Source: Sphaerosporella brunnea
Lineage: Eukaryota; Ascomycota; Pezizomycetes; Pezizales; Pyronemataceae
Reading direction: 5' to 3'
DNA: 64,000 bases
Assembly (NCBI GenBank): GCA_008704415.1
Contig: VXIS01000069.1
Coordinates: 62,001 to 126,000, forward strand
Part shown: positions 11,676 to 22,627 of the stretch, piece by piece
How positions within the stretch are numbered: the stretch's first letter is position 1
How the letters are laid out: the number at the start of each line of letters is the position of its first letter
Notes under the pieces: model-generated
Told to the model about the DNA's origin: nothing
What the model saw: the letters and a program-made list of their open reading frames with translations, nothing else
The model's database searches: none
Position numbers and translations under genes: made by a program

Positions 11676-12712
11676 ATGAGTCAGTATCCTTCGGATTTGA
11701 AGCGTTTCGACTGTGCTGATAACTGCAGGTTACGGTGGCAATAACTACGACACCTATGGTGGTGGTGGTGGAGGCGGGTTCTACACTGGTTCTCAGGGTG
11801 GAGGAGGAACTCAGGCTAGTCCTGGAAGCGAAGCAAAGGTATGAAGTCACCTTTCCTTTCCCTATTCGCCCCTATTCCCCTCCCCCAGCGATACAAACTG
11901 TAATACATATTGACCAGTGTGTTAGGGACGAGGCGCGAATACTCTGCGTCCAGTTACAATCAAACAAATCCTCGAAACGACCCAAGAACTTGCCGATGCG
12001 CCTTTCAAAATAGATGGCGTTGAGATATCCTACGTGTGTTTTACATCATGCTGTTGCCTCTTTCCTCTTTTTTTATCCTACTAATTGAAGCCCACAGATT
12101 ACCTTCGTCGGCCGTGTCCGCAGCGTCGCCGAGCAAACCACCAACAACACCTATGTGATAGACGATGGTACCGGTACTCTGGACGTCAAGCAGTGGGTGG
12201 ATACAGACGCAGTTGGTGATGGCTCTGCACAGCAACTGAATGGACAGTACGTGCGTGTTCTGGGACAGCTGAAGAGCTTCAGCAACAAGAAACACGTGGG
12301 TTCGCACAAGATCCAGCTTGTCACCGACTTCAACGAGGTTCAGTACCACCTGCTCGAAGCAACGGCAACACACCTGCATCTGACTCGCGGACCCCCCGAG
12401 CAATTTGCGCCGGCAGGTGATGGGAGTGCTGTGGCTACTTCGGCTTACGGACAAAACAGGGGGACCGGAGACGTCGTTATGGGGGGTACTGCCGATGCGG
12501 GCGGTCGTTTGAGCAATGTCTCTCAGAATGCGCGAATCGTATACAGCACGATCAAGAAAGACGCAGAATCCAGCGAGGGCATGCATGTTAACAACATCAG
12601 AATCAAGAGCCATCTGCCTCGGGATGTCGTTGCGAAGGCCGTTGAAGAGTTGCTGGCGGCAGGGATTGTCTACACGACGCTGGATGAGTACCATGTGGCG
12701 GTATTAGATTGA
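11676..12712 (+). CDS. RFA2: Replication protein A 32-kDa subunit
   Basis: Exons 11676-11679, 11729-11838, 11926-12033 and 12098-12712 give 278 residues. The first exon is four nucleotides (ATGA). After the joint comes SYGGNNYDTYGGGG, the Gly/Tyr-rich phosphorylated N-terminus typical of RPA2. The core OB fold runs from about VTIKQILETTQ through KIDGVEISYITFVGRVRS to ATHLHLTRG. A winged-helix domain fills the C-terminus (from about GMHVNNIRIKSHL). As part of the RPA trimer it binds single-stranded DNA in replication, repair and recombination, and its N-terminus is a checkpoint-kinase target. Every intron restores the frame with good 5' sites (GTCAGT, GTATGA, GTGTGT). Length matches the family (about 270-280). 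Confidence 0.93.
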
Positions 12713-12947
12713 TCTTCAGCCACAGAGGGGGGAATAGTTGGGCATTGGGACTCCCTGTAATAATACATCAGACCAAAGATGCACAGCATGACAACAACGC
12801 AGGGAACGGATTCATAAGAGTCTTGCTTCATGTGTGCATGTGTTGATACCATTTGATCGGGTTATGCACCATGAAAAGCTAAGCATCAGGTATCAAGTCG
12901 CCTATGAAACGCGGCATGCCGAAGGACTATATGCATAGCCAATTGTA

Positions 12948-14150
12948 TCACTTCTTGTTCCTCTTTTTCTTTCCCCCAGACTTCTTGGTATGACTCGGGA
13001 ATCGTATCTGGTTTTCGCGCTCGAAGTCGTCCTTGAAGCGCCTATACAGCAGCATGCACGCTCGTGCGTCCTCAATCTGAATAGCGTGGTGTTGTCAGTA
13101 TCGTTTGCTATGTCGGAGGTAGGAGAGACGAACACTGGAATGCGACCCTCCCTGGATCTCGATCCCCAGAATCTCGTTCGCCAGCTTTTTGAGCGCCGGT
13201 GTCCTCCCGTTGCTGTACTTTCGGAACGCTGGGTGCCTGCTGGTGTCTCGAATGTCGCGCCTCGGGTGACCAATCAGTAGACACTCAAGATCATTCTTGA
13301 TGGCGTGCCCAACTAATATCCGTCCGTTGAGCAGCTCAGAAGCCTTCTGCTGAGCCTCTTCGAAGGTAATTGCTATCCATCTATCAATGCCAGAAATCGT
13401 ACAACAAAATCGGGGATTATACCATTCACCATGTCCTTCGGCGAAACGCCACTGACCCATGTTCGCCAGTCCGTGACTCTTTCCTTCGGCTTGACAAAGC
13501 AGTCTAGAACACAGTGGCCGTGAAAGTTGACGATCGAAACACGAGCGAGCGCAGAGCTCTCGCGGTCCCCCTCGCCCACTCCCACCATTTCGCAATCCAG
13601 TGCTATATACTTTCCCACTTCTGTTTTCGTTCCCGATTCTGGCGCGAGTCCGAGATCGGCATCAGCCTCCGGCGTAGTTGTAGGAAGTTTCGTTGCGTTC
13701 AGCGGTAGATGGTACGCGCGCGCCAGGTCCTCCACAGGTATATCATTGTCCTCGGCCCAGAGTGCCAGCGACGCCGACGGTTTCGACGAGGACTGGCCGC
13801 CGTCGTTTTCGGGCATTGTGGCGCGCCGTTTCACGGGTGGGCGGGCAGTGCGTGCCTTCGTGGATTTTTTCGGTTGATTGGCGGCTGCAGAGTCGTCTCC
13901 CGGATCATCCGCCCTGCGAGATCGTCGCCGTCAGACACCAGGCATCATCTATCAGAAGCTCTCAGAAAGCCAGCCAGCTTCTGGGAGAAATCGAGGAGGC
14001 TCACCGCCGGCGCTTGAGTTTGTTGGTGCTCGATGTTTTGGCCACGCCTTCAAACACCGCCGCAGATGTTTTCTTCGGAGGGTTAGGCAAGGCGGCCGCA
14101 AGACGCTTTCGAAGAAGTTCCCAGTTGGTCGACAGAGGTCCTGTAGGCAT
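12948..14150 (-). CDS. REX4: RNA exonuclease 4, DEDDh family
   Basis: Exons complement(12948-13076, 13134-13372, 13423-13913, 14005-14150) give 334 residues; introns are 57, 50 and 91 bp. The nuclease core starts at [11 protein letters not shown] (ExoI motif, D155 and E157) and continues with [22 protein letters not shown] (ExoII) and [13 protein letters not shown] (ExoIII, HxxxD-type). The C-terminus is a run of Lys/Arg/Gly fitting nucleolar localisation. Yeast Rex4 acts in pre-rRNA processing (ITS1), and REXO4 is the animal ortholog. The N-terminal 150 residues are basic and poorly conserved, as usual. The gene is convergent with RFA2, with 235 bp between stops. Confidence 0.9.
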
Positions 14151-14580
14151 GATGCGTGACTGACGGTTAGTGCTTTTTGCGAGGATTGACGCCGATGCCC
14201 AGAAGGAAACTACATCTAGTTTGCGGGAAAGAAACCATGCTTAGATGGGCGCATCACGCTAGGCGTTTTGATGATCTATTCGCAACTCCGGCAAAACGAT
14301 GGTCCAGATGCCGTTACAACGTCACGATTTGGTGGTGAACAGTCAAAACGCCTAGAGTGCGTTTCGCATGCGCTACTTGTCACTCGAAATTTCTGCGTTA
14401 AGGTGGCTATCACTCTCTCCTGTGAATATGCAAAATCACCAATTACCTGCAGAGTTCATGCCGAAAATAATATCGTTGTAGATACCTCACACAAAATACC
14501 GATATTCCCAAGCGCCCAATAAAAGAACAAGATGCACAAGGGAAAAAAAAGACTTTGCATTTGCTCTACACACCAACCCA
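14151..14580. other. Spacer between REX4 and the zinc transporter
   Basis: Promoter of minus-strand REX4 and 3' end of the minus-strand transporter. No gene or notable repeat seen. Confidence 0.45.
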
Positions 14581-16073
14581 TCAGTGAGCTGTGATCGCTG
14601 ATGAGAATCCCATCACTGCCATCCCGACGAAGGCAAAGATAAAACAGAGCCGCGATCCATGATGCAATGAAACAGCCTGCGAAAACAGCTGAAGGCCAAC
14701 GGAGCACATAATCCCGGCTGGAAATTTGCTCAGCACATGTTCCAAATAAACATTCAGACTGATACCAAGCTACTTGGTAGGTGCATACCTGTGATCGAGA
14801 AAAGAACACCATATGCAGCGTGCTGTAAAGGCGATTCGCGTCCCCTTACGCTCAGCCACGCCAAAAGAGCACCAGCAGGTTGCGCAAGTCCACCCAGTAA
14901 ACTAGCCCAGATGACTGCCTTCGTGCGAGACTGCAGTGCGAGGAATAAAGGAAGGCACATTGCAAAGCCTTCCGCAATGTTGTGAATAAACAAAGCGATA
15001 AACACGTTGAATCCTAAGATCGGGTTCGCATGATTGGTGGCGAAAGTGATGAAACCCTGACTCAAGACTTCAGTGAAGGCTCTTCGATAAGATTGCTTTA
15101 AACGACCTACCTCTGGGAACTTATGCAACGCAATCGCGATCGAGGTTTGTATTCCAATGGTCAAAAACTTGTTTTTTGGCACATGGTGGTGTCCCGCTTC
15201 TCCAACTAGCTCGGGTTGAGCTTCTACAGAGATTTGATCGTCATCATGGCAATGACTGGAATCTTGGGCGTCGTTGTGAGTAGAATCTTCATGGTCATCT
15301 GTGCCATGGAAAGAGTGGACGTCAATGCCTGAGCTGACAAGGTCCAACGCCGCCTTCTTGCTCCTCTCAACGCTGCAAAACTGATCACATGGATGATCTG
15401 AATATCCATAACACTTTCCACTGGCGCAGTTTTTCGCCAGGAAAGTCCGTGCGTATTTGATCGGCGGGCGCCGCTCCAAAAGTGGTGTATTCTCGTCTTC
15501 CGCATGCGGAGGGGCCGGGGGTTTCGCAAAGGGCGGGATGCCACCTTCCAAGCCGGTGTCGTGGTGACGGTGCTGGAGGTCCACACCCGCGTGGTCCTCG
15601 CAACTAACGATCGACGAGGGCAGGCACCTGTGCAATAGCTCTGACACAATTTGAAGCCCAAGAACTCCAACTAAGAAGAATCCGATCACCGCGCACCCCG
15701 CTTTGTCGGGAGGATAGCCGTGCTTGAGGAAATATTGCTTGGCTTCCGGGAGTAGGCTGAACAAAGCGCTGAAGAACTAGGACTCGGGGGTCAGCGACTT
15801 GATATTCTACGTAATGGACCGTAGAGCTGTACCATCACGCCGAAGCTCAAACTCAGCGAGGCTGCAAGAAAGATTGTGCTCTCACGTATCTCGAAAGTCC
15901 TCCATCTCGGGACAACATGTAGAACGATGTCGAGATTGATAAGACACGCTCCAAGAGCTACGAGATCTCAAGTCAGTGCCGACGGACAAAGAATGGCTTT
16001 CGCCAGGCATACCGCATGCCACTCCGCTGAGCGAAGCCAGAATCCAGCCTCTCTGATCGTTCGGTATACCCAT
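14581..16073 (-). CDS. ZIP-family zinc transporter, ZRT3-like
   Basis: Five exons, complement(14581-14717, 14789-15056, 15111-15776, 15833-15957, 16013-16073), give 418 residues. Introns are 71, 54, 56 and 55 bp. The protein has about eight membrane segments. Segments IV/V carry the metal motifs HKFPEGFITFATNHAN and FIHNIAEGFAM, the His/Glu pairs of ZIP transporters. A long acidic, His-rich loop (about residues 110-240, with HSFHGTDDHEDSTH) lies between segments III and IV. Yeast Zrt3 releases zinc from the vacuole, and that location fits the layout, but the sequence alone cannot prove it. The last exon was found by frame: ITAGIMCSVGLQLFSQAVS is the final membrane helix. It shares a 565-bp divergent spacer with NUC1. 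Confidence 0.85.
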
Positions 16074-16638
16074 CGTGTGACGTGTTTGGTCACGAGTGAC
16101 GGTATCCGAAGGTTGGGAGATAGAAGGAAGCGCAAGTTGGGGAACCGAACGTACGAGTACTTTAGGTAAGGCAGGTGAACGGGTACTTGTTCGATCACTT
16201 AGGTAGAGATAAGTGCTCGGGGAGGAGGTCGAGCGGTTATATGTGTGTGTGTGGGGGGTGTATCCACTCAGCTCTTCGAAGTGTCCAGCAAGGTACAAAG
16301 TACGCACGCGTAGTGTGTGTGTATCAACGCAGGTGACGCAACGCAAAGCCACCGGCCAGAGAGAAACTCTACATACATAGAGCACCTAGGGATAGGGTTC
16401 AAGTCGAATGAGAAGTGCACATCGGTTCGCTCTGAGCCTGATCAGTCATTTAGAATCATATTCTGTGGGTGGAGTGAAGTTCTATCAACTCTTGTGGACC
16501 CTTGATACAACCTCAGTAACTCAGCCCTAACCCAACAACCCGTTCAAGTGGAGGGCGCGAAGTGCCATCGCGGGATCTTCCCAGCGGCTGATTTCCGAAC
16601 ACTGCTCCTCGTCCGACACCCTCCCCCAGCTTTGCAAC
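16074..16638. other. Divergent spacer, zinc transporter / NUC1
   Basis: Shared 5' region of two divergent genes. A GT/TG-rich patch lies near 16240-16330. No gene seen. Confidence 0.45.
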
Positions 16639-17756
16639 ATGTCAAAGGCAACACTCGGCCTCATCGCTGCCGCCGGTGCCGCCACAGGTGCTGCCTGTAC
16701 CGCTCTTTTCTACTCAACCAGAAAGGCCCCACCACAGTCCCAACAGCCTGCAGTTACTGCCGCCCCACTTCCAGCCCGCCAGGATCAGAAAATCGTCAAT
16801 CCCGCAGGCTTGTTTCAATATGGTACGTCCTGTTCCACAGGATGCGGTGAATCCTTATTCACAAAGACCTATGATTCCAGGCTTTCCCGGCCCCGTGAAC
16901 GACCTTGCCACCCGGCAGGCCCTCATTTCTAGTTTTGACAGGCGCACCGGCAATCCCTCATGGGTGGGCAGCTTTTCTGCCCGACTGCGTTTCTAGGAGC
17001 CATTACTGAACAGGCGCAAACAGGTTGTGGAACACATCACGCCAGAATCGCTAGCCATAAAGGGCGGAGACCGAAAGCACAGTCAATTCGTGGAGGACGA
17101 AGCTGGTAAGTGTGGGACAACCGCAAATCTTTGAAGAGCTTGTTGACGGGGCCACAGTGCCGGAAATGTTCCGCGCAAAGCTCAAAGATTATTTCCGCAG
17201 CGGCTACGACCGTGGCCACCAGGTCCCCGCCGCAGACTGCAAATTCAGCCAAGAAGCGATGGACGACACTTTCTTCTTGACCAACATGTGCCCTCAAGTG
17301 GGCGACGGTTTCAACCGTGATTACTGGTCACACTTTGAAGACTTCTGCCGCCGTCTCACTCAGAAATACCCGTCCGTGCGCATCGTCACCGGCCCGCTCT
17401 ACCTCCCCAAGTTGCACCCCGACGGTAAATGGCGCGTTTCATACGAGGTCATCGGCAACCCCCCTAATGTTGCTGTCCCAACTCATTTCTACAAAGTCAT
17501 CGTGGCAGAAGACGGTAAAACTGGTGGACCGGTTGCGGTGGGCTCCTTTGTGCTTCCCAATGCTGTCATCAACAATAAGACCCCTTTGACCGAATTTGCG
17601 GTCCCACTCGCGATGATCGAGAGGGCCAGCGGCCTGGAATTCTTGAAGTTGCTTCCTGCTAGCAGAAGGAAAGAGCTATGCAAAGAAGTCGATTGCAGCG
17701 TCACTGTGAGGGAGTTCGATAATGCGCGGAAAAGCCTGCCTTCCCCGAAGGAGTAG
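16639..17756 (+). CDS. NUC1: Mitochondrial endonuclease G
   Basis: Exons 16639-16822, 16881-16963, 17024-17105 and 17158-17756 encode 315 residues. The DNA/RNA non-specific ββα-metal nuclease signature DRGH (134-137, catalytic His137) lies in YDRGHQVPAAD, and the metal-binding Asn region NMCPQVGDGFNRDYW follows. The N-terminus is an Ala/Gly-rich hydrophobic helix (about residues 5-25) that anchors the family in the inner membrane or targets it to the intermembrane space. Yeast Nuc1 digests mitochondrial and, on release, nuclear DNA and RNA. Frame continuity across each intron rebuilds the family sequence without gaps (NPAGLFQY-GFPGPVND, NPSW-VVEHITPESL, DEA-VPEMFRAKL). Confidence 0.93.
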
Positions 17757-18351
17757 AGGCAGCTTGATCGCCGAGTCGGACATGTTGAGGGAAGCCACGG
17801 TATGGATTGCAAGCAGTTTAGGCTTTGGCATTCCTCTATGTATGCATTCCACTAAGGACATGTAATAGTAGTAAATACATTGAGTGCGACATCGCCTACC
17901 CAAGGCGTCTGTCTAGTCTAATCTCTAGTCCCATGCCGGGCCCTCGTCCACTCGCCCTGCTCAATTCGTGGTATATGCTTACATATATGTCGCCCAGGTT
18001 GCGAACCCCGTTGACGAGCGGCCGCGGGGGTGCTAGGAGTAAAGTTCGATATCTCATCGATGGAGCCTTAAAAAAGCGTGATAGTGGTGGAAGGTGCGGC
18101 GGAAGAGAGGTATTGACAAGCAACGGGTCAGGACTGAGCGACGGTCACAAGTCACGTGTTGTAATTCGAGTGATCGATAGTGATCGGCCGTTAGGACCGA
18201 AGGACCGGAGGCCCGCTCGCAAAAATATCCCCTACCATACCGATATTACTATTGACCCCCGTCACCACCACCACTACCCCGGGTCAGTGACCCCGTCAAC
18301 GACTGACCCGACACAACATGTCATTGCCAGCCCTAAGCGCGAGTGCCAGAC
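17757..18351. other. Convergent spacer, NUC1 / TIM13
   Basis: 3' ends of two convergent genes. A short CACC/GTGACC-rich palindromic patch lies at about 18255-18310 around the GGGTCAGTGACCC-like sequence. Nothing else seen. Confidence 0.45.
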
Positions 18352-18828
18352 TTAGTTAGACGACGGGTCATTCTTGATCCTGTAGATGTAGGCTCCGCTG
18401 ACGATATTCCAAGCGTTCATGTACTTCTGCATGCAGTTGGTCAAGCATGTCTAGCACCCGAGTCAGTAAAAGTGTGCAATTCCCGCCAGAAACCATGCGC
18501 ATACCGTCTCGCCGCTCGACAGGATGCTGCCGGGCTTCGGTACGCACTTGGCGAAGCAGTTTTTGTTAATTTTCTGCGGTGTAAAATCTCAGTACAAGGC
18601 CGCAGAATCGGCTGACAGTAGTAGCAGGGGAGCCAACGAACATCGATCAGAATGCGAGCGTTCTCGACGTTTTGCTGCTGTTGAACGGTCTGCATCAAGA
18701 TCTGCGTGCGATGCGGGTCAACAAGCCGTGCACACTCCCGGACATGTGCCAGCAGTGCGGGTTACCTGCTTCTTCTCCTCCTTGGTCTTGTTCCCGCCGA
18801 GACCGAACATTCCGGGTACGTTTTCCAT
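18352..18828 (-). CDS. TIM13: Mitochondrial import chaperone Tim13
   Basis: Four small exons, complement(18352-18450, 18505-18573, 18642-18701, 18766-18828), give 96 residues; introns are 54, 68 and 64 bp. The twin CX3C motif is present (C47-FAK-C51 and C66-LTN-C70, 14 residues apart), the mark of small Tim proteins. The C-terminal helix MQKYMNAWNIVSGAYIYRI matches Tim13 better than Tim8, 9 or 10. Tim13 works with Tim8 in the intermembrane space, carrying membrane precursors such as Tim23. No single exon exceeds 33 codons, so the gene is easily missed by open-frame searches. Confidence 0.92.
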
Positions 18829-20583
18829 GGTTACGGTTGGTGTTGAGGGTTCAAACAGTGGTTGGTGTGTAACTTGGGGATTTGACAAAGTGGTGTGGCG
18901 CTGGAAAAGAATCTTGGCTGGTTGTACGACCGGTTAGGGCTTAGGTACTCAACTACCGAATTATTTTTTCCGAGAATAAGGTTCATCCCGTCTTGCAGTC
19001 TGACAATAAAAAGAACTTCAACATTGCCAAACAAGTACAGGCAAACTGTGACCACAGTACTACCTAGCACCCGACAGAGTGCCACAATAAGCTCCCATGG
19101 GGCGGCACACAGGTGGTCTAGAGCATAAAGGACATTCAAATATTCAAAGGACACGCTGGTCCGTGGTATTAGACAGGTTGCTCTGAGGTACTGAGTCTTA
19201 AGCTTTTCATCGGTAACTACTATAACTTCTAAGGTCAACGACAAGTACCTAGGGGTCGATTATTATGGGTCGATTACCTTCTTTTCGGTTAGGAACCCTA
19301 AGATTTGGTAAAGTTCCACCCTTTATTTTACTGCGCTTGAGCGAGGTACAAAACTATGTATAGCTCGTTAGAAAAAAGAGAGAAAGAGGGTACGCCGCCT
19401 GGGGAAAAAGAGTCATCCGCATTCTGTGGCTCTTGAAGGTGAGATCGTAGACACCGGCCATGGCGTATATAAAGTCCCGGTTTCTGCCAGTGAACATACT
19501 GCTAGTTTCAGTGAAATGGCACCCTTTGCCACAGAGCTGGCTGGACTTCCGTCTCCTACGCACCCGTGCCGGTCTTTTTCTACTAGAAACCTCATCCACG
19601 ACAAAAATCAAAATCGTCTCACAGAGCACGCTGATAAGCCATCCTACATACGTATTAATGGGCGCATCTTGGAGCGGTCCTTTCGGGAACCACGCAGTTA
19701 AGATCAGGTTGAAGAGAAGGAGTTACTAGACATCGAGGAGCAGCTGATGGATCTTGAAGCCGGAGATGGGAGCTCAGGCTCATTGACCTGACGTCGAAAA
19801 AAAAAAAACGCCGCATCATAGGTATCACTCGGTCTCGGCGCGAACTTTGTTTTTCGCTGCAATTTTAAACATTAACTCGGTATTTCTTTCAGAAATATAA
19901 GAAATGCAACGTATAGTATTGTTAGTAATGAGCTTAAATTATAATAATCGACCCCTAACGACAAGGTGGTGCTCATGCCTCCCGAAGGCATGACATAAAG
20001 CGAACCCTGGATCGGAAGGCTGCACCCCGCAGACGGAGAGATCCAAGCTTGGAATGCAATACCCCTTGGCGCCGCAGTTGTGGCTTTGGGAGACCGGGTA
20101 AAGACGGTTGGTTCGCGACAACGACTCCCCCTTCAGCACCGTCCTGAAGAAGGAATGCTTCCTTCCTTTGAAGTCTGAACCAAAGAAGAGAGAGACAGGC
20201 ATAGAGAGAAAGAACTCATCGTATCTCTTCCGTCTTTTTTTACTCTATTCACAGAAAACCCTCAAGTCCCTTTTCTCTTGCCCTCGCCCGCCTCCCCCCC
20301 GTAAGCTTTCAAGCACCATAGAGCTTGCCGTCAGTTTCAACATAGCTATTTCGACACCTCCTCAATAACTCGCCAATCGTTCAAATCACTCGATAGAGCT
20401 ATCTTGCTTAAGAGCCACATTTTCAGTACCCAATTACCGCCAGCAAAGAGGAGACAAGCTGCAGTGGTCCATTGTCGCTACAGTATTTATTGGACACCTC
20501 CCTCATCGGTATCTGGGCGTGGGTTACGGCTTTAGGGAGGGCGAGGGAAGCCCTCTAGGCGAGAGGAAGGGATTGCAAGCTCT
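18829..20583. other. Spacer between TIM13 and the Ser-rich gene, holding a TA-flanked element
   Basis: About 1.75 kb between divergent genes. The middle (19252-19955) is a candidate DNA element, listed separately. The right part (about 19956-20110) has small perfect hairpins, for example CATGCCT/AGGCATG near 19977-19993 and GGATC...GATCC near 20010-20044. The 5' leader of the next gene follows, C/T-rich at 20230-20300. I tested the right part for SRP, RNase P and spliceosomal RNA marks and found none. Confidence 0.45.
19252..19955. mobile_element. 704-bp TA-flanked element with 15-bp inverted ends (MITE-like)
   Basis: The ends are perfect 15-bp inverted repeats: GGGGTCGATTATTAT at 19252-19266 and its reverse complement at 19941-19955. 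Each end is flanked by TA (19250-19251 and 19956-19957), the target duplication of Tc1/mariner/pogo transposons. A 9-bp sequence AACGACAAG also occurs just outside both ends. A second partial copy of the end (GGGTCGATTA) lies at 19267-19276. The inside has no complete transposase. The longest minus-strand frame (19354-19629) contains a short VDEVSSRKRPARVRRRR stretch that only vaguely recalls a DDE catalytic segment. Best read as a non-autonomous or decayed copy. Confidence 0.65.
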
Positions 20584-22627
20584 ATGCTGGGGATGGAACC
20601 TCAGTTTGCTGGCGTTTACGACCCCTGGGGGTTGCAAGAAGAGATACGGCTGTTGAAGGTTGCGCAATTTGAGCATGCTGAGCGTCTCTCGCAACATTCC
20701 GAGAGAATCAGCAAACTGGAGAAACGCCACGATGACTCGCGAATAAGGTCGCTCTGGAGCTCGGCTTCACCATTCCCCGCTCCTCTCTCGACCTTTTCCC
20801 AGCGTACGCTACTCCGCACCTTTGGTCCAACAAACAGAGTTGTGTCTCGCTATTGCTTTCCACTGACACTTACAAACAGAGCCAACCAATACCGGACCTG
20901 AAACCCTGGACGGATACGACCACCAACAAAACCTCGTCTTATCTGGGCTACAACTGGACGAAGTCGATGTTCCGAGACGGGGTGCGTCAAGAGCCAACAG
21001 TGTACGTTTCGACGACAGCGCTACCACAAACCACTGGATCCATGACTCTCCGGGTACGAGCGAGTACTTTCAAGTTGGCCAGCGTCCAGGAAATAGTATC
21101 GGCGGATATGCAATGACAGAGAGATCTTCATCGCACAAATCGGACAACCGATCCGACGGCAGGCAAAGCTTGCGCTCCTTTGGAGGGGATGTATTCCTTC
21201 CATACGAAGGGGACACTGCGATCTTGAGACCCCAGACCCAATGCTCCGACACATTGGATCCGTGTACACATCGCCCATCGATGCCAAAGCTGGGACCTTC
21301 ACCGGCGGTAATACGTTGCTGGCTTGACGTGGCATCCTCCTTTGAGCCTCTGCTATATGCCGTGATCTGTACCGGCTCTGCACGATCCGCTATCGAGATG
21401 TCTCTTGTGATTCACCTAGGTTTGCAAGACCGCATAACGAGGACATCTGAAGGGGATATGCTGGAGGTTCCAGTCTACCTTCCAGATGCCATCGTCCAAC
21501 ATCATTCGAGGATAACCGGCCCATCAAAGCTCCCTCGACTAACAGCGGAGTTCCTCGTTTTGCCGGTCCCACAACCTAAATCCAGAGCGGAAGAGACGAT
21601 TCGGATATTCATTGGAAGCGACGTCCTTGCGTCTCACATGGGGGACCTTTTATTTTCCCAAAGCAAGGTTTTCTTGCATGTCGAAGACGGTCGTAAAGTC
21701 TTTGTGCCTTTCATCAGACCCGATGCTGAGGGTAGCTTTTCCGATATTTTCACAGCACATTCTCGACATTTCGCTCCTACGCCACGAGACCGTGGACTCG
21801 ATAACGGAAGCAATGGCGGCAAATCCGTAGATCCAGCGGTGGCGACGACTGATAGCAGAATGACACAACTTTCAGTGTCTTCACCTAGACCGATATATGG
21901 GAGCCACGCATCTGTTATTCGCGGTGTGGCTGCCATGGAACCGGAGTTCTCTACAAAGGAACATTCTCATGTGCCAACAGCTACTTCGCAGCAAAGCGAT
22001 AGTACATACCATGGCATGGGCAGCAGTCGCCCGTGGACGGCATCGGCAGATTCCCGCAAACCAAGCTTCGGTGGGGAGAGCCCAAATGACTTGTCACCCC
22101 GACCCGATACTTCACATTCCCCTTTCGAGGGGAAGACAGAGGGTGATGCAGTAACGAGAGGCCGCAGCCTGACAAACCCATACGAAGAAAGTGCTGTCGT
22201 CGTATCAAACTCGCAACAGGGAATGCGGGTCTGGGATGGCGCAAGGAAGACGTCCATGACCTACGCTGCACCACTCAAGGAGAGTAATGCAGCCGGAACT
22301 GTGAGCGCCGTGGGATCTTATAGCCGCGGTTCATCCCGAGGAATGAAGGTTCTTCGCACTTCGAAATCGTTTTCATCATCCACAGAGAAGGTCAACAACC
22401 AGGCGAACAGCAGTGGAGAATCCTCAACTCCCGCGAATCTTGCGAGAAACAATACTTCGCTTAAACCAGCTGCGAATCGTGGCCACAACAGAACGATGTC
22501 AGGCGGTGGCGCAATCCACCCGCCCCAAAATCCCAAGGAGCCATTAGTCAGGACGAAATCTTCCAACGTGGTTGGAGGGGCTACCGCATTTCATTGGATG
22601 ACGCCCAAATCGGTGGGAGACGAGTGA
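20584..22627 (+). CDS. Conserved ascomycete Ser-rich protein, function unknown
   Basis: Exons 20584-20803 and 20880-22627 with a 76-bp intron give 655 residues. The frame used in exon 2 is continuous from 20880, although the first in-frame ATG of that exon is far downstream at 21113. An N-terminal helix (about residues 15-65, DPWGLQEEIRLLKVAQFEHA) looks coiled-coil. A globular block follows at roughly residues 190-340 (AVIRCWLDVASSFEPLLYAV, then FIGSDVLASHMGDLLFSQ and VFVPFIRPDAEG). The rest is Ser/Thr/Pro-rich and probably disordered. I recall similar filamentous-fungal proteins sometimes labelled ubiquitin hydrolase 19-like, but I see no Cys or His protease box. No function is assigned. Confidence 0.75.

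Noticed and set aside
19957..20110. Possible structured RNA (SRP, RNase P, snRNA)
   Set aside because: Small hairpins such as GGATC...GATCC exist, but the SRP GGAA tetraloop, RNase P core and snRNA boxes are all missing.
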